A DNA stretch of 64,000 bases, taken from the NCBI GenBank assembly GCA_033398695.1, contig CM065802.1, positions 143,764,096 to 143,828,095 of the forward strand, written 5' to 3'. This document shows positions 12,391 through 24,157 of the stretch, piece by piece. Origin of the DNA: Orobanche coerulescens. Taxonomy: Eukaryota > Streptophyta > Magnoliopsida > Lamiales > Orobanchaceae. Under the pieces are notes generated by a model. The model ran no database searches and was not told the DNA's origin. It worked only from the letters and a program-made list of their open reading frames with translations. A program made the position numbers and the translations under genes. Position 1 is the first letter of the stretch. Every line of letters starts with the position of its first letter.

Positions 12391-13042
12391 ATGTGCTGCT
12401 CTATCTCATTGAGGACAGATAATCTCTTTGATATTGAATATAGCTATAGGCTCGAAGAGAGTATTTGCTCTTGCTAATTTTTCACAATTAAATCTGTATT
12501 CTCTACGTTGTCAATATTAGCATTATGATTGGATTCTGAGTAAGTCTTCTGATTGGGCTATTTATAACCTTGGAATTACATCCATTATAAATGTATCCGT
12601 TGGCCGGTTGGTGAGACGTGGGCACTTCAGATTGGCAGTTTGATAAATGTTTGAATTAAAGTAATCCATCTTGTCGGCATTAAATGCTTAAGATATTCTT
12701 TCGATCTTCATTAAATGCTTGGTATCCATAGCTTTTAGGCCGCATTAAATGTTATCTCCATTAGCATTAATTATTTCTCAAACTCCTAAATACTTTGTGA
12801 ATAAAATATGGCTGTTTGACAATGTTTTCAGGTGTTAGTATTCTCCTGTTGGTTTTATACTTTAATCTTGCTAAGCGTACAACATAATGTTGTAGCCAAG
12901 TAGGAGCTTGAGTTGTAGAAATATTGATCTTCATTATGTTGTAGATTAAACGCTGTATGATAAAATCTGTATGAATTTGGCTATAGGAAGGATGTTGTAC
13001 TTTGCTGCATTTATCGAAACTCCTGGAGAATTTATCCCAACA
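12391..13042 (-). repeat. C2 3' LTR, proximal piece
   Basis: Resumes after C1 (first five bases are the C1 target duplication) and ends TTTATCCCAACA. Reads TGTTGGGATAAA on the minus strand, i.e. the start of the 3' LTR in C2 orientation. Confidence 0.75.
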
Positions 13043-13060
13043 ACTTCCCACATTTTGGTA
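13043..13060 (-). other. C2 polypurine tract
   Basis: On the minus strand AAAATGTGGGAAGT abuts the LTR start TGTTGGG. Purine-rich block at the expected place; this sets the C2 orientation. Confidence 0.65.
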
Positions 13061-13969
13061 CGACCAAAACTCTACTTAGTCCAACATTTAATTCTTCTTT
13101 CATATCGTCTGATCTTCAAATGACTTAGACTAAAAATTGAATGGCTACCAGACATGTTCTAATATCATCACCTACTAAGCTAAGTGTTGCACAACTTTAA
13201 ACTATAATTAGCTCGCATGCACAATTGTACCGTAAGTAACTTAGTGACTTGACAACTTAGTCTATGAACTGATTATAGGCAAGTTCTTACAGCTTAAGTT
13301 TTATACTTTAATAAATAATTTTAGTTTTTTTGGTCAACAGAAAGTAATACACACATTATTTTAGATCACGAGCTGTCATCTTTTGAGAAAAAGTAATCAT
13401 TTTATTAATATAAAGATGATTAAAGTGCTTGCCTAAAACTGAATACATGATCAAATTAAAACTATGAAGGAAATTAAACACAAAAGATATAACAAAAAGA
13501 TATTCAGCATCTTGAATGATATTGTCGCGTCGATCTTCTGTGGGGAGCATGTTCTATCTATTTCTAGTGATTGGATAACATATCATGGCCTTTATTCCTG
13601 TAGAAGTTTTACCATTCAGGATTTTTGTCGTTTACAATGATCTAGTCTTCAAGATAGGTTGGTTGCTCACCTTCATGTATATTCACTTTGTTTGAATTTT
13701 CGGGGGAAGTTTTCCTTCGGCCAGTGGCCTTGGTAATTCATTATCGTTAGCCTCCATTGTTTTACAATGACTAAACATGGTCAATTCCCTAATGAGTAAA
13801 CATAGCAACTTTCCGTTCATTTTTTCATCCAGGTCTTTATCTCGTCTGCTATCGGCTGTCTATCTGTGGGCATAGTAATCTCAGGTGGCTTTTTCATAGT
13901 GCTTTTCCATGGGAACTTAGGATCATGGAATTCAGGTGTTGACTCTGCAACCTTGTATTATTTATCTCT
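13061..13969 (-). other. C2 spacer between extra ORF and 3' LTR, no gene seen
   Basis: About 900 bp of AT-rich sequence downstream of the extra ORF in C2 orientation. Short open frames occur on both strands but none has recognisable content. Confidence 0.5.
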
Positions 13970-15675
13970 TTATCCGATGCCTGGCCCATCCAGACAGCCA
14001 ATAGCTTGAGATACTATATCCTCGAGAGTTGATTGAAGCTCTCTCTCTTTCTCTATCCTCCATCTCTTTGCAGCTTTCCTGGACTCTTCCCCCTTTTTAA
14101 AATTATCAAGATCAATAACTTTGCCTTGGATGTCCTGAAGGATGTTCATTGACTCTACTTGCTTCTCCTTTAGCCCTTTTACCAAGTCCACAAGGCTAGT
14201 GACCTCTGTATGAGATCATTAATTTTGTGGTCGTATCCCACCAGGCTCTCTTGAATAGTCCGAAGGGCAGCAGCAGTAGTGGCTTCCATGACTACTGACT
14301 TCTCCTCTTCCTTCATAAGGACATGTTCTTGATGTTCGTTGAACATGAAAAATGCATGGCAGATGGCATTTGGGAGTAACAGGAAGGCATCCGTGATGTC
14401 ATGTATTGCTCGACGAAGATCTGTGAACTCATCCAGTATGGTTGCACGCATCCAGTCAAGTTCCTTGCCGACTTTATAGAGTGCTTTGACAACATCCTCT
14501 ATAAAAATGGTTTACTCGGCAAGAGCTCTCATATGGTTTTTGCATTCTTCACTTATTGGGGAAATGGGAGGAGCAAGAGTGGATTCGTCATGCTGAACAA
14601 TGACTGCAGCACTTCTGGGTCTTGTTGTGTCACCCTCAGAGGGAGAAACATTATATGTTGATGATTCAGGACCAGAAGGGATAACACCCTGCACCTTTTC
14701 AAGAGCCTCCGTCAGCTGAGTAGGTTCATCTCTCTAATGGATATGAGGGACTGATTCCTTTGGTTGGATCTCCAGCTCTGTTGCCTATTGGATAGGAGGG
14801 ATTGAATCCTCATGTGGGATAATGGCATGTTCACCCATCCACTCACGAGGGACTAATTCCTCCTGTTGGGAAATGGGTTCTTCTTGCATGGGCACAAGAT
14901 TGAATGATTCCTCATGTTATTGTGCAACTTTCTCATGCATTAGGGACTTGGATTGGTCTACAGATTGACCAGAAGTCCCGTGGCCTTGGATGGCCTGAAT
15001 CGTGGCATACTCCACCTCACGAGCCTCTTCTACGCTCATACAAAAGACTGCCTATAGTGAATCATCATATCAAAGGATAGCTTGAACTTCGTACATCTTT
15101 GTGTGCGAGCTTCTTCTCTTTTAACCGGGCCTTCTCTCTTTCTCTAAAGAATTGGACAAAGAGTCTGTACAAAAAAGGATCATCAAAATGGATCAAGGAC
15201 TCCACTTTGTTGGCGTAAATTAATTTTAGATCAAAATTTTATTCTTGTCCCCAGTCGGCCTAATTGTATTGAACATTATATTTAGCTATCTTGTAGCATT
15301 TTCAGATGTTTAAGCGCTTAATTGCATCTTCAATCTCGGCATCCAAAAGAGTTTGATTGATCATGTACGTGAGGGAGGACTCCTTGTATTTGGTTGGTCT
15401 AATTCCTGGTTGGGATCCTCAATGGGTGTGGGAGCCCGAGGAAAAGAGGGGTTCCTCATAGGGTGGAATTTACTGTTTAGAGAGGGACTCCCAATAGGGG
15501 TGGGTGCCATGTGGGGAGAGGTGACTGTCATCTCCAAAAGGGTAGCCAATTCACCCGTGCCTTCTGACTTCATAAAGATTTGCTCATCCGTCATAGCCGC
15601 ACATGGCTCAGGATCTGCTATGGGCACAACAAAAGCAACTTCCATCCCTACAGCTGCTTCAGGATTGGCCTCTAT
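13970..15675 (-). pseudogene. C2 extra ORF, C-terminal part
   Basis: On the minus strand this continues the frame interrupted by G2 at 40356. It begins with an acidic/alanine-rich stretch (about 15675-15361, A-A-V-G-M-E-V-A-F..), passes through a poorly open Glu/Pro-rich middle, and ends with helical, charge-rich segments at 14451-14179 (ILDEFTDLRRAIHDITDAF) and 14191-13970 (DFKKGEE-like, Lys/Arg/Glu-rich, likely coiled coil). This resembles, from memory, abundant Lamiales retrotransposon ORFs ending in a coiled-coil and basic region. Function unknown; position after pol matches the env-like ORF of Sireviruses, but I see no signal peptide or membrane segment. Several stops and frameshifts. 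Confidence 0.6.
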
Positions 15676-16190
15676 AGTAATATCCGGAATTTCTACTACT
15701 GTTGTTTAATATTATTTTATCCAAGTTATATTGTACAGCGTGGAATCTGTACACTATGGATAAAATAAATGAAGGACTGAGATGTCAGTATTAGTATAAT
15801 TGTCATATTTGGTCGACAATTGCATTTGAGGGAATAATGTGTTTACTATACGTATTCAATATGCCGTATGTTCGTATATAGTATGTTGAGACGTTGGATA
15901 AGAATAGCTGAAAATGGCTAAGTATAGCCTTATTAGCGCACACTAATATTAAAGCATAGCGCACGCTATCGTGCAGGTTTAGTGCACGCTAAAGGCAAAA
16001 GATACCACACGCTAGTACAGACCAGATCAGAAGGAATCTATGTGTGGACCTGGCCACTTTCGACGCATGTGACGACAAGGTCAACAGATGTTTGTTATGA
16101 AGGATTAGCGCATGCTAAGCATAGTCTTAACGCACGCTAATTGTAGATCGGACAAAAGGGAATCTTATCCCTGTCAGAGCTTTCGGCGTG
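15676..16190 (+). repeat. G2 5' LTR, first piece
   Basis: Matches 26668-27182 of the 3' LTR. Holds TAGCG-NN-CGCTA copies, mostly with centre CA, from about 15930 to 16141. Ends with GCGTG, the target sequence duplicated by L1. Confidence 0.9.
15930..16141. repeat. 12-mer inverted-repeat cluster in G2 5' LTR (upstream half)
   Basis: Copies near 15934, 15957, 15980, 16006, 16104 and 16128, usually TAGCGCACGCTA with one or two changes. The cluster continues after L1 at about 21270-21425, so in the uninterrupted LTR it lies directly before the TATA box. Confidence 0.8.
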
Positions 16191-17478
16191 TGTTGCGAGG
16201 AAGTCCCTCACACTATGCCGCAAGTGCACGATGTCAACAAGTAATAAAGTGATAAGTAAGATATCGTTCCCTCGAGGACTGATTTCACTAAGTACCAAAA
16301 TATAGTCAACTCGTAATTTTATTTGAAGAACAATTATATAGAATTTATTTCTAAACTAATTGCAGAAAAATAAATAGAAAATAATAATAGTAATAAGGGC
16401 GTAGGATTGTGATTTTGACCTCAAACAATCAGGAATGATTTTTATTTAATTCAATTCACTTTTATTCAATTGATTGTAAGCCAAGAATTCCTAAATTATT
16501 CTAAAGACTTTCCCAAGGTCGATAGAAAATACTAAGAATTATTAACTCGATATATCCCTATTCGAATTAGATAATTGATAGCTAAAACAGTTCATGAATT
16601 CCCACAATAAACAGGCTTCACAATTCCCATGAGTATATCCCTATCTCACGACAATCATGATTTTTATCACAAGAACTATGCCTAAATTTCATCTCCCGAA
16701 TCCATAAAGACATTCAAAACAATTCAACTGTTGGCCAGACAATTAAAAAGCATTAAGAACAATGAGAGAAATCCAACTCAATACGAATAACGAGTAAATT
16801 GAAATAAAAATAAATAAATCAAACCGTCATGTAATCGGCTACAATCACAATCCTACTCGAACAGATCTAGAAAATCAGATGCAAAAAAATTAAGGAAAAC
16901 CGTAAGGGATCCGTGGTCTTGTCGTCGCCCACAAATCTCCTATTCTTGTGTTCTTCTATCCCGCGATGTCTTCCTGATCGATCCTCCGATTCCTCCGATG
17001 ATAATCCCCCTAATTATGACCTTCAATGCTTATTTATAATTCTCCTCAGCCTCCAAAACGCGTCCGTGTGATTAGGTCGAGAACAGGCTCCAAAACGGCC
17101 CAAAACGCGGCAATTTCTATCAAAACCTCCCCGTGGGCCGCGGCTCACTTAATCTGTGCCGCGGCCCCTACTGCTCAGCGCCCCACACCTGGGCGCATTT
17201 TTCTTCATGGGTCGCGGCTCACTCTCCTTGTGCCGCGGCTCACAGTACAGTTCGCTCGGTGCCTTTGTGTGCCGTGCGTGTGCCGCGGCTCACTCTCCTT
17301 GTGCTGCGGCCCCTGGCCAAAAATTGCCGTTTTCGCCCGTTTTTCGTCGTTCGAGCTTCCGGACTCCAATTTCTTGCAAAACATAAAAGAATAGTGCATT
17401 AAAAGCTCATTTATGCAGATTTAGGCTCAAGATGGATATAATATAATGATAAATAAGCGCATAAAAACACGCCTAACA
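16191..17478 (-). repeat. L1 3' LTR
   Basis: Direct repeat of 19938-21224 with few differences. Contains a GC-rich block (about 17090-17350) with repeated GCCGCGGCTCACTCTCCTTG units and CCGCGG palindromes. TATA box TATAAATA on the minus strand at 17031-17038. The open frames in the GC-rich block lie in non-coding LTR and are not called as genes. Confidence 0.9.
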
Positions 17479-17500
17479 AATACCCCCAAACTTGAGCCTT
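17479..17500 (-). other. L1 polypurine tract
   Basis: Minus strand GGCTCAAGTTTGGGGGTATT directly before the LTR start TGTTAGGCG. Fixes the orientation of the element. Confidence 0.75.
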
Positions 17501-19323
17501 TGCTTGTCCTCAAGCAAAAATTAATCAATTTTCAGATAAAAAGAATCGTGAATGATCGTGCAAATCCATAATGCTCAACTTAATCAATACTACCCTGAAA
17601 ATCTCAAAGAATAATACGAGTATCGTATTAGTGAGTCACATCAAGGACACTGATTCCAAAAAGTAGTCATTTTCAGTCCTAACCAATCGTTCATGAAGAA
17701 AATCAAGCTCAAAGATTAACAAGCGTGAATTTAACCGACCGCCAATATGAAGGGTTAGAGTAAGCAAGCTAACGCGCCCAGCCCCACAGTCTAGTGGCAA
17801 AATTCAAGAGTTTCATTATCAAAATTGCTCCTAGGACAGCATTCCCTTATGTATGATCATAATAAAGATTCGAGTTAACCACTAGTTTCAGATCTCGGGA
17901 TGTTTCATCGGGATAATCCTAGGGTGGATTTCCATTCTCATGTATTGGGGAACCGTTTAACGTAAAAGACACTCATGGGGCACATGGATGCTTCTAGTTA
18001 CTAAGTCCCCCTCTACAGCAGAGAACAAACTCGAATAGCAAATCCCGCATGTCAAGGTTGCCGTTTTACGCGAGAGTAAACTACGGGTCACGTGAATACC
18101 CCCGGTTACTAGGCTTCCCATCATCGGTAATGCGATATTTCTAAATCATTAGTCTATTCAGGGTTGTCGTTTTACGCGAGAGTAAACAACGAGTCACGTG
18201 AATACCCCCGGTTACTAGACTTCCCATCATAGAACATGTATAATATCTCGACTTTTTGGAAAAACTGTCCGACTCTAAACTCACTTTAAGTGCCCATAAG
18301 ACTCATGTTACTGGACGACTAGCTACGCGAAAAGTTTAACCAAACGTATAGATGGTGATTTGAAAACACGTATGTCTCCTTTCTTATCTGCTAAGATTTC
18401 TACAAAAACGAAAAAATTTCGGACCTAAATGAATACTCAACTGAAACAGATATCGCTGACTGCAACTCGACCAAAACTCAACCATTTCTTCCAAGAGGAA
18501 TCAGTATCGTAACATCAGTTTTACACACGGAAGCACGAAAAATTCACGTTTTGACAAAAACCATTAACAGCATGCAAGGACAATAAAGCAATGATGAAAT
18601 TGCAATTTATAACCAAGAAAAATTAAGAAAATATTGCATGCTTCGATTTATTCCACTACACATAAAATCATCAACAATCAAATACATGTGAAAATAAAAG
18701 AGATAAGGAAAAGTGAATCTTATTCCAAATGTCTTCTTGAATGCCAGCACATGTCTGAGTGGAATCGTCTGTCAATCCATACTTCAACTAATGCCCAACA
18801 TCACCAGGGACCCCCAAACTTAGTCTCTAGTCATGAAATAACTATAGACATTAGGTCGAGAAAGACTAGAATATGAAGGATGATAACTCATTGGGGTTAT
18901 ATAAAAATATTAGAGAACTAAGGTCCAACAAGAATACACGAATACAAATGAAATAACAAACAAAGAAAAAAAATTATTAACTAAAAATCAAATAAAAACA
19001 ACTAACTAGAAAGCAAGTAAAAATGATGGGTTTCCTCCCATCAAGCGCTCTATTTTACGTCTTGAGCACGACATGGCAAATAAAAAATTAACGTGGCTTC
19101 TTTCTAGGGAGATTGCCAAATACCCCCTTCTTGCAATCTATAAGCCTCTTATTCCACAAGGGACGCTTTGGTTCATACCTGGTTGCCAAAAATAATGAGT
19201 AAGAATAATTATGCGGACGACCAAAAAATAATGGAAGAATATAATAATTATACGGTATGAAAAAATAAGCAGAGTCCGAATGAGTAAATAATAAAGACTT
19301 ATCATGAAAAACCTCATTAGAAC
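17501..19323 (-). other. L1 non-coding interior
   Basis: No gag, protease, reverse transcriptase or integrase motif in any frame. Contains a three-copy tandem repeat (17940-18235) and, near 18808-18818, a second CCCCCAAACTTAG block resembling the polypurine tract. A GGGTTTCCTCCCATCAAGCG stretch near 19030 is a phrase I recall from many plant non-autonomous elements. Confidence 0.65.
17940..18235. repeat. Tandem repeat in L1, about 107-bp period, three copies
   Basis: Copies align at 17951 (degenerate), 18061 and 18167. The last two share CGTTTTACGCGAGAGTAAAC, a GTCACGTGAATACCCCCGG block and CTTCCCATCAT. The GTCACGTGA part is a palindrome around CACGTG. Confidence 0.8.
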
Positions 19324-19824
19324 TTAAAGAATCAGCCTCAACAAAATCAAAAGTAATGGGTCAATCTCTCCCATTATGGATTTAGGAAAAATTATGCGTG
19401 GCACCGTTAATAGAATTTTAGGCACCAAAGTGTTCACCTTTTTATTCGAAGTTTGATGACAAATTAATGAAATTTCTTTGGAAACATCATCAATGGTAAC
19501 TTCTTCTACAAGCTCATCACACTTTATGTAATTATCAGGTGCTGGGGGATCGACCCTAAAACTTAGCATGTCTTTCTTCTCAACCTCCCCCTCAAATTCA
19601 CTACTAAATCGATGAGCTGGAAAATAACCGTAGTGAATCTCAAGACGACGACTTGCACATTCTCGCTCAAGAGGGGTACTATTAGGATTTTTGAGAGCGT
19701 CTACACAATATTCAAACATGGTCTTTTGTTTCGGGGGAGGGGGCTGACTGACCCTATTAGGCAAATTATTAAGATCATCGAAATTTATAAAATGCCAAGG
19801 GTCACGATAATCAAAGGAAAACAT
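19324..19824 (-). CDS. L1 small ORF of unknown function (166 aa)
   Basis: Starts at an ATG 113 nt inside the 5' LTR boundary, the gag position, and is the only sizeable open frame of the interior. The N-terminal third is ordered-looking (MFSFDYRDPWHFINFDDL, then RVSQPPPPKQK, then a TPLERECASRRLEIHYGYFP segment); the middle is acidic (EFEGEVEKKD, DELVEEVTIDD); the end is hydrophobic (LLLILLRLIL) and may be a frameshifted tail. No zinc knuckle, protease or polymerase motif. It could be a gag-derived remnant or a captured host fragment; I do not recognise it. Retention in an element with nearly identical LTRs suggests recent mobility with this ORF present. Confidence 0.5.
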   Translation of the reverse strand: MFSFDYRDPWHFINFDDLNNLPNRVSQPPPPKQKTMFEYCVDALKNPNSTPLERECASRRLEIHYGYFPAHRFSSEFEGEVEKKDMLSFRVDPPAPDNYIKCDELVEEVTIDDVSKEISLICHQTSNKKVNTLVPKILLTVPRIIFPKSIMGEIDPLLLILLRLIL

Positions 19825-19918
19825 AATGAAAAAATAAAAATATATAGACTAAAGAAAAAAAACTTCAAATTAAAATTAGAGTCGCTTGGTAATGATATTA
19901 GCGAAAAATCAGTTCCAC

Positions 19919-19931
19919 GGCAACGGCGCCA
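19919..19931 (-). other. L1 primer-binding site (tRNA-Asp)
   Basis: Plus strand GGCAACGGCGCCA equals the 3' end of plant tRNA-Asp including the A of CCA; on the minus strand it reads TGGCGCCGTTGCC, six bases from the 5' LTR. Characteristic of Athila/Tat elements. Confidence 0.85.
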
Positions 19932-19937
19932 AAAACT

Positions 19938-21224
19938 TGTTGCGAGGAAATCCCTCACACTATGCCGCAAGTGCACGGTGTCAACAAGTAATAAAGTGAT
20001 AAGTAAGATATCGTTCCCTCGAGGACTGATTTCACTAAGTACCAAAATATAGTCAACTCGTAATTTTATTTGAAGAACAATTGTATAGAATTTATTTCTA
20101 AACTAATTGCAGAAAAATAAATAGAAAATAATAATAGTAATAAGGGCGTAGGATTATGATTTTAGCCTCAAACAATCAGGAATGATTTTTATTTAATTCA
20201 ATTCACTTTTATTCAATTGATTGTAAGCCGGGAATTCCTAAATTATTCTAAAGCCTTTCCCAAGGTCGATAGAAAATACTAAGAATTATTAACTCGATAT
20301 ATCCCTATTCAAATTAGATAATTGATAGCTAAAACAGTTCATGAATTCCCATAATAAACAGGCTTCACAATTCCCATGAGTATATCCCTATCTCACGACA
20401 ATCATGATTTTTATCACAAGAACTATGCCTAAATTTCATCTCCCGAATCCATAGACATTCAAAACATTTCAACTGTTGCCCAGACAATTAAAAAGCATTA
20501 AGAACAATGAGAGAAATCCAACTCAATATGAATAACGAGTAAATTGAAATAAAAATAAATACATCAAACCGTCATGTAATCGGCTACAATCACAATCCTA
20601 CTCGAACAGATCTAGAAAATCAGATGCGGAAAAATTAGGAAAAATCGTAAGGGATCCGTGGTCTTGTCATCGCCCACAAATCTCCTATTCTTGTGTTCTT
20701 CTGTCCCGCGATGTCTTCCTGATCGATCCTCCGATTCCTCCGATGATAATCCCCCTAATTATGACCTTCAATGCTCATTTATAATTCTCCCCAGCCTCCA
20801 AAACGTGTCCGTGTGATTAGGTTGAGAACAGGCTCCAAAACGGCCCAGAAACGCGGCAATTTCTATCAAAACCGCCCCGTGGACCGCGTATCACTTAATA
20901 TGTGCCGCGGCTCCTACTGCTCAGCGCCCCACACCTGGGCGCATTTTTCTTCATGGGCCGCGGCTCACTCTCCTTGTGCCGCGGCTCACAGTACAGTTCG
21001 CTCGGTGCCTTTCTGTGCCGTGCGTGTGCCGCGGCTCACTCTCCTTGTGCCGCGGCCCCTGGCCAAAAATTGCCATTTTCGCCCGTTTTTCGTCGTTCGA
21101 ACTTCCGGACTCCAATTTCCTGCAAAACTTAAAAGAATACTGCATTAAAAGCTCATTTATGCAGATTTAGGCTCAAGATAAATATAAATTAATGATAAAT
21201 AAGCGCATAAAAATACGCCTAACA
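19938..21224 (-). repeat. L1 5' LTR
   Basis: 1287 bp; starts in plus view TGTTGCGAGG and ends CCTAACA. Near identity to 16191-17478. TATA-like TATAAAT (minus) at 20777-20783. Confidence 0.9.
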
Positions 21225-21269
21225 GCGTGTGGACCCGCCTTCGGAGCATACAAACAAATGAGTCAACTA

Positions 21270-21425
21270 TGAGTAGCACACGCTATGATCGGACACTAGC
21301 GTATGCTAAACAGAGGCAATTACGTACGCTATGTGCATTGCGTACGTAAATCATTGTACGAAGTAAGTCAGTAGTCTCTGGACCTCGATAGCGCACGCTA
21401 ACAAAGTAAGTTAGCGCATGCTAGT
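21270..21425. repeat. 12-mer inverted-repeat cluster in G2 5' LTR (downstream half)
   Basis: Copies near 21272, 21298, 21325, 21389 and 21411, including TAGCGCACGCTA and ACGTACGCTA variants, ending about 10 bp before the TATA run. Confidence 0.75.
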
Positions 21426-21435
21426 AATATACAAT

Positions 21436-21452
21436 ATATATATATATATATA
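21436..21452 (+). promoter_or_regulatory. G2 5' LTR TATA region with (AT)n expansion
   Basis: An ATATATAT run follows the 12-mer cluster and precedes GAGTAGTTGGC. In the 3' LTR the same place (about 37774-37781) has only a short ATATATAT, so the run differs between the two LTR copies. Confidence 0.55.
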
Positions 21453-22950
21453 CATATATGAGTAGTTGGCTATTATTCTTCATTTTCGTCCATTCCTTCC
21501 TTGCAACTGATAGAGAGAGTTCTTAGAGAAATGTTTGAGGTTCCAAGCACTAAAGTTGATAGTTCCTAACAACATTTGAATCTTGGAAGTGATTGATAAT
21601 GGATTCAACCTTAGAAATCAATCCATTCCTTCAAAGAGGTAATTACTCTTCTCATTTGGATTTCGTTTTGGATTGAATGTTGATGTTCTTGAGTTGATGA
21701 TTATCATATAAACAAGATAATGAGCATGATTATGAGATGGATTACCGGATTATGATGATATTGTTGTTGATATATGGATATTGACATGATTCTTGTGGTT
21801 TGAATTGTGTAGTTCGTTTTCTTGAGATAAGTTGGTTAATCCTTCTCCTCCTTTGCAGATGTTGATGTCATTGTTGATGATTACTCTCTGTAATGTTAGA
21901 TTATGGAATTGTTGTTATGGTTCTTGGTATTCATATGTTGATATTGAGGAGGAAGATGATCTATGAATATATGACTTGGATTATGAGGTGGATGATTGTT
22001 TTTATGTTAAAGGATGTCAGATTTCGTTGTTTTGATAGCTATGAACATGGTTTCGAATCACTTAGTGTTCTTGATAATCGCCATATGTTTATTGATACTT
22101 GTAAGGCATGCATCTGTACAGCATTAGCGCATGATAAGCTTACTGGCTAGTGCACGCTAATTGAAGCGACTTAGCGCACACTACATTAAGTGATTAACGT
22201 GCGCTAAGGGGATAGGCGGTTCAGTATATCCTGTTTCGGTTATGAATTCGTGATTGTTTAAGTTGGATTGATCAGACTTGTGGTTAACCGAGATATTGTT
22301 GAACCGTTGGGTTTGTGAATTGGTTATATCAATTGATGATTGTTATCGAACTTGTTGTTTATCAATTATTGTAATAGGTTGAGATTATTGATCGGTGATT
22401 AGAACCATGCTTTGCGGTCGTATTCGAGAATGTTCGTAGATTGCTTTGGTCGGGGCTGAGGAGTTCGTAGATGAAGGCAATGGGATTGGTAACAGCTTCA
22501 TCGGTATCGAGGCAAGTTATAACTTGTACAGTTTATAATATTTAATGAATGGTTTCAGTTTCATTCGTTTATAATTCGTATAGAAATGATTATAATTGTG
22601 AACTCAGGAGATTTTGATTTTATGTGGTCTTTCAATTTTTCGGAGTTAAATCATAATGTATAAGATTTACATTTTATTATTGGTATACTTGGGTATCGAG
22701 GATACATTGTGATAAAGACGAAGATATGAATTATCTGCAATCCGTGATATTTTGGACCGTCGAGTATTGAGGATAATGGTTCGTGATGGTTTAGACATCG
22801 AGATTGCTCACGAAGGACTCGGGGCTAGTACTCTAATCATTTTTGAAATTTGTGGTTGAGCATGTTGTGATACATTTGTGTATTGTTGTCGTCATACATT
22901 TGTGTAATGTATTTAATATTCATTTGTGCATTGTTGTTGTATGTCCACCA

Positions 22951-23080
22951 CATGTTGGTCCGACGGGATCATCGGGGGATCTATGCTAGCGTGCGCTGGA
23001 TCATCGGATAGGTTTTTCCACCAGGGTTGGTCTGACGGGGTCATCGTGGGATCTAGGCAGTGAACGCTGGATCATCGGAT
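22951..23080 (+). repeat. G2 duplicated GTCCGACGGG module
   Basis: TTGGTCCGACGGGATCATC at 22955 and TTGGTCTGACGGGGTCATC at 23027, period 72 bp, each followed by GGATCTA and CTGGATCATCGGA. G1 and G3 have the same two-copy layout with period 74 bp. Repeated in the 3' LTR at about 39269-39396. Confidence 0.8.
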
Positions 23081-24145
23081 TACCATGTGTTGTTATTGTG
23101 CATATGTATATTATGGGTTTTGACATAAGTATACATTGTTGTTATTGATGTGAGCATATTTATGTTGTCATATGAGTATGCATTTGTAGGTCTTGTGTTA
23201 GGACTGTGTCCGTATGTTGTGTTGATCTGATCTTGGATCAGACTGACGTGATTTCGTCGTGGGATTTCATATCTTGAGGTATGTTACTTTTAATCCTTTG
23301 GTATTTGTCTTTCATGGACAATTGATTATCGTGTTGAGATGTAATGATGTTACCCGACGGACTGGGTTGGACAGAGTTAGTAGATTTCGTAACAGTGAGT
23401 TATGATAATATTTTGAGAATCTTGGGTATTGTTGAGATACAATACAGATTTTTTTGGTATGAGCTTATTGTGTTGTTGAAAGGATATGAGATGTGAACCC
23501 TGGTAATTATTATCACGAGTTGTTAAAGTTATGGCGGTAAGATTTCATTGGTCGTATTCTTACTTAGTATTTTCATTGGTATGTAATTATTGACGTGATG
23601 TGATGGTTATCATTATTGGATATTATGGCTGACCTCGTTGTGGGCTTTCATTTTAGGTTCTTGTATTATCAATATTGTAGCGGTCGTGGATAGATGAGCT
23701 TCCCGGAGGATACTGGCTAGGGCATGTATTTGTGTATTGAATTTCCTGACCAGTTCTTGTATTCGGCTGCTAGAGTATTTTAATTGTTTGTCTTTTTTTC
23801 CGCTGCGTGAGTATTTTTAAATGGCCTTTTGGTATCTGGTAACCTAGGTTACTTTGGCAATCGTTTTCTAAACTATTTTGTCGTTACGTGTAAGCGATAG
23901 CTTAACGTATGTTTTCAAACTGTTGAGTTTTGGCATTTCGGGCCTTGTGGTTTCAAATGAGATTTTACGATGGTTTTGATAAACGAGTTTTATAAAGTCT
24001 TCGAATGTTTTAGATAGATAATACCGTCATTAGCCTCTTGGGCGTTTGTAAATGTTTGCGAAAATTTCCTTCAGCCTTGTGGGTTCCATCTCGGGGCCCA
24101 CGACGCTATAATATTCCCGGTCGGATCTGGGGGTGTTACAGAATA

Positions 24146-24157
24146 TGGTATCAGAGC
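24146..24157 (+). other. G2 primer-binding site
   Basis: TGGTATCAGAGC, complementary to the 3' end of initiator-Met tRNA, five bases after the 5' LTR, the same spacing (GAATA) as in G1. Confidence 0.85.

Larger units (their letters stand above)
16191..21224 (-). mobile_element. L1: Tat-like non-autonomous LTR retrotransposon
   Basis: 5034 bp flanked by GCGTG on both sides (16186-16190, 21225-21229); the G2 3' LTR near 27180 shows the empty site. LTRs 16191-17478 and 19938-21224 are about 1.29 kb each and nearly identical, so this is a young insertion. In its own orientation LTRs start TGTTAGGCG and end CGCAACA. A primer site complementary to tRNA-Asp and a TTTGGGGGTATT polypurine tract are typical of Athila/Tat gypsy elements. 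The 2.46 kb interior lacks gag-pol and has one short ORF; a large-retrotransposon-derivative type. Confidence 0.88.
21225..24140 (+). repeat. G2 5' LTR, second piece
   Basis: Begins with the second copy of GCGTG and matches 27183-27365 plus 37744-40355. It holds the rest of the 12-mer cluster, the TATA region, a second 12-mer cluster at about 22120-22210, the duplicated GTCCGACGGG module (22951-23080) and the GGGGGTGTTACA end. It contains a 99-bp segment (about 23168-23266), bounded by TCATAT, that is absent from the 3' LTR. Open frames at 21893-22150 recur in the 3' LTR only because the LTRs are copies. Confidence 0.9.

Noticed and set aside
14313..14694. Open frames opposite or out of frame to the C2 extra ORF
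   Set aside because: Shadows of the minus-strand coiled-coil region.
17026..17394. GC-rich open frames on both strands, repeated at 20771-21148
   Set aside because: They lie in the L1 LTRs and are duplicated only because LTRs are direct repeats. Several overlapping frames are open because of the GC-rich GCCGCGGCTCAC repeats; no protein motif.
21893..22150. 85-codon open frame, also at 38216-38473
   Set aside because: Conserved only between the two G2 LTRs. Composition follows the TTG/ATG-rich LTR sequence and no known domain is seen.
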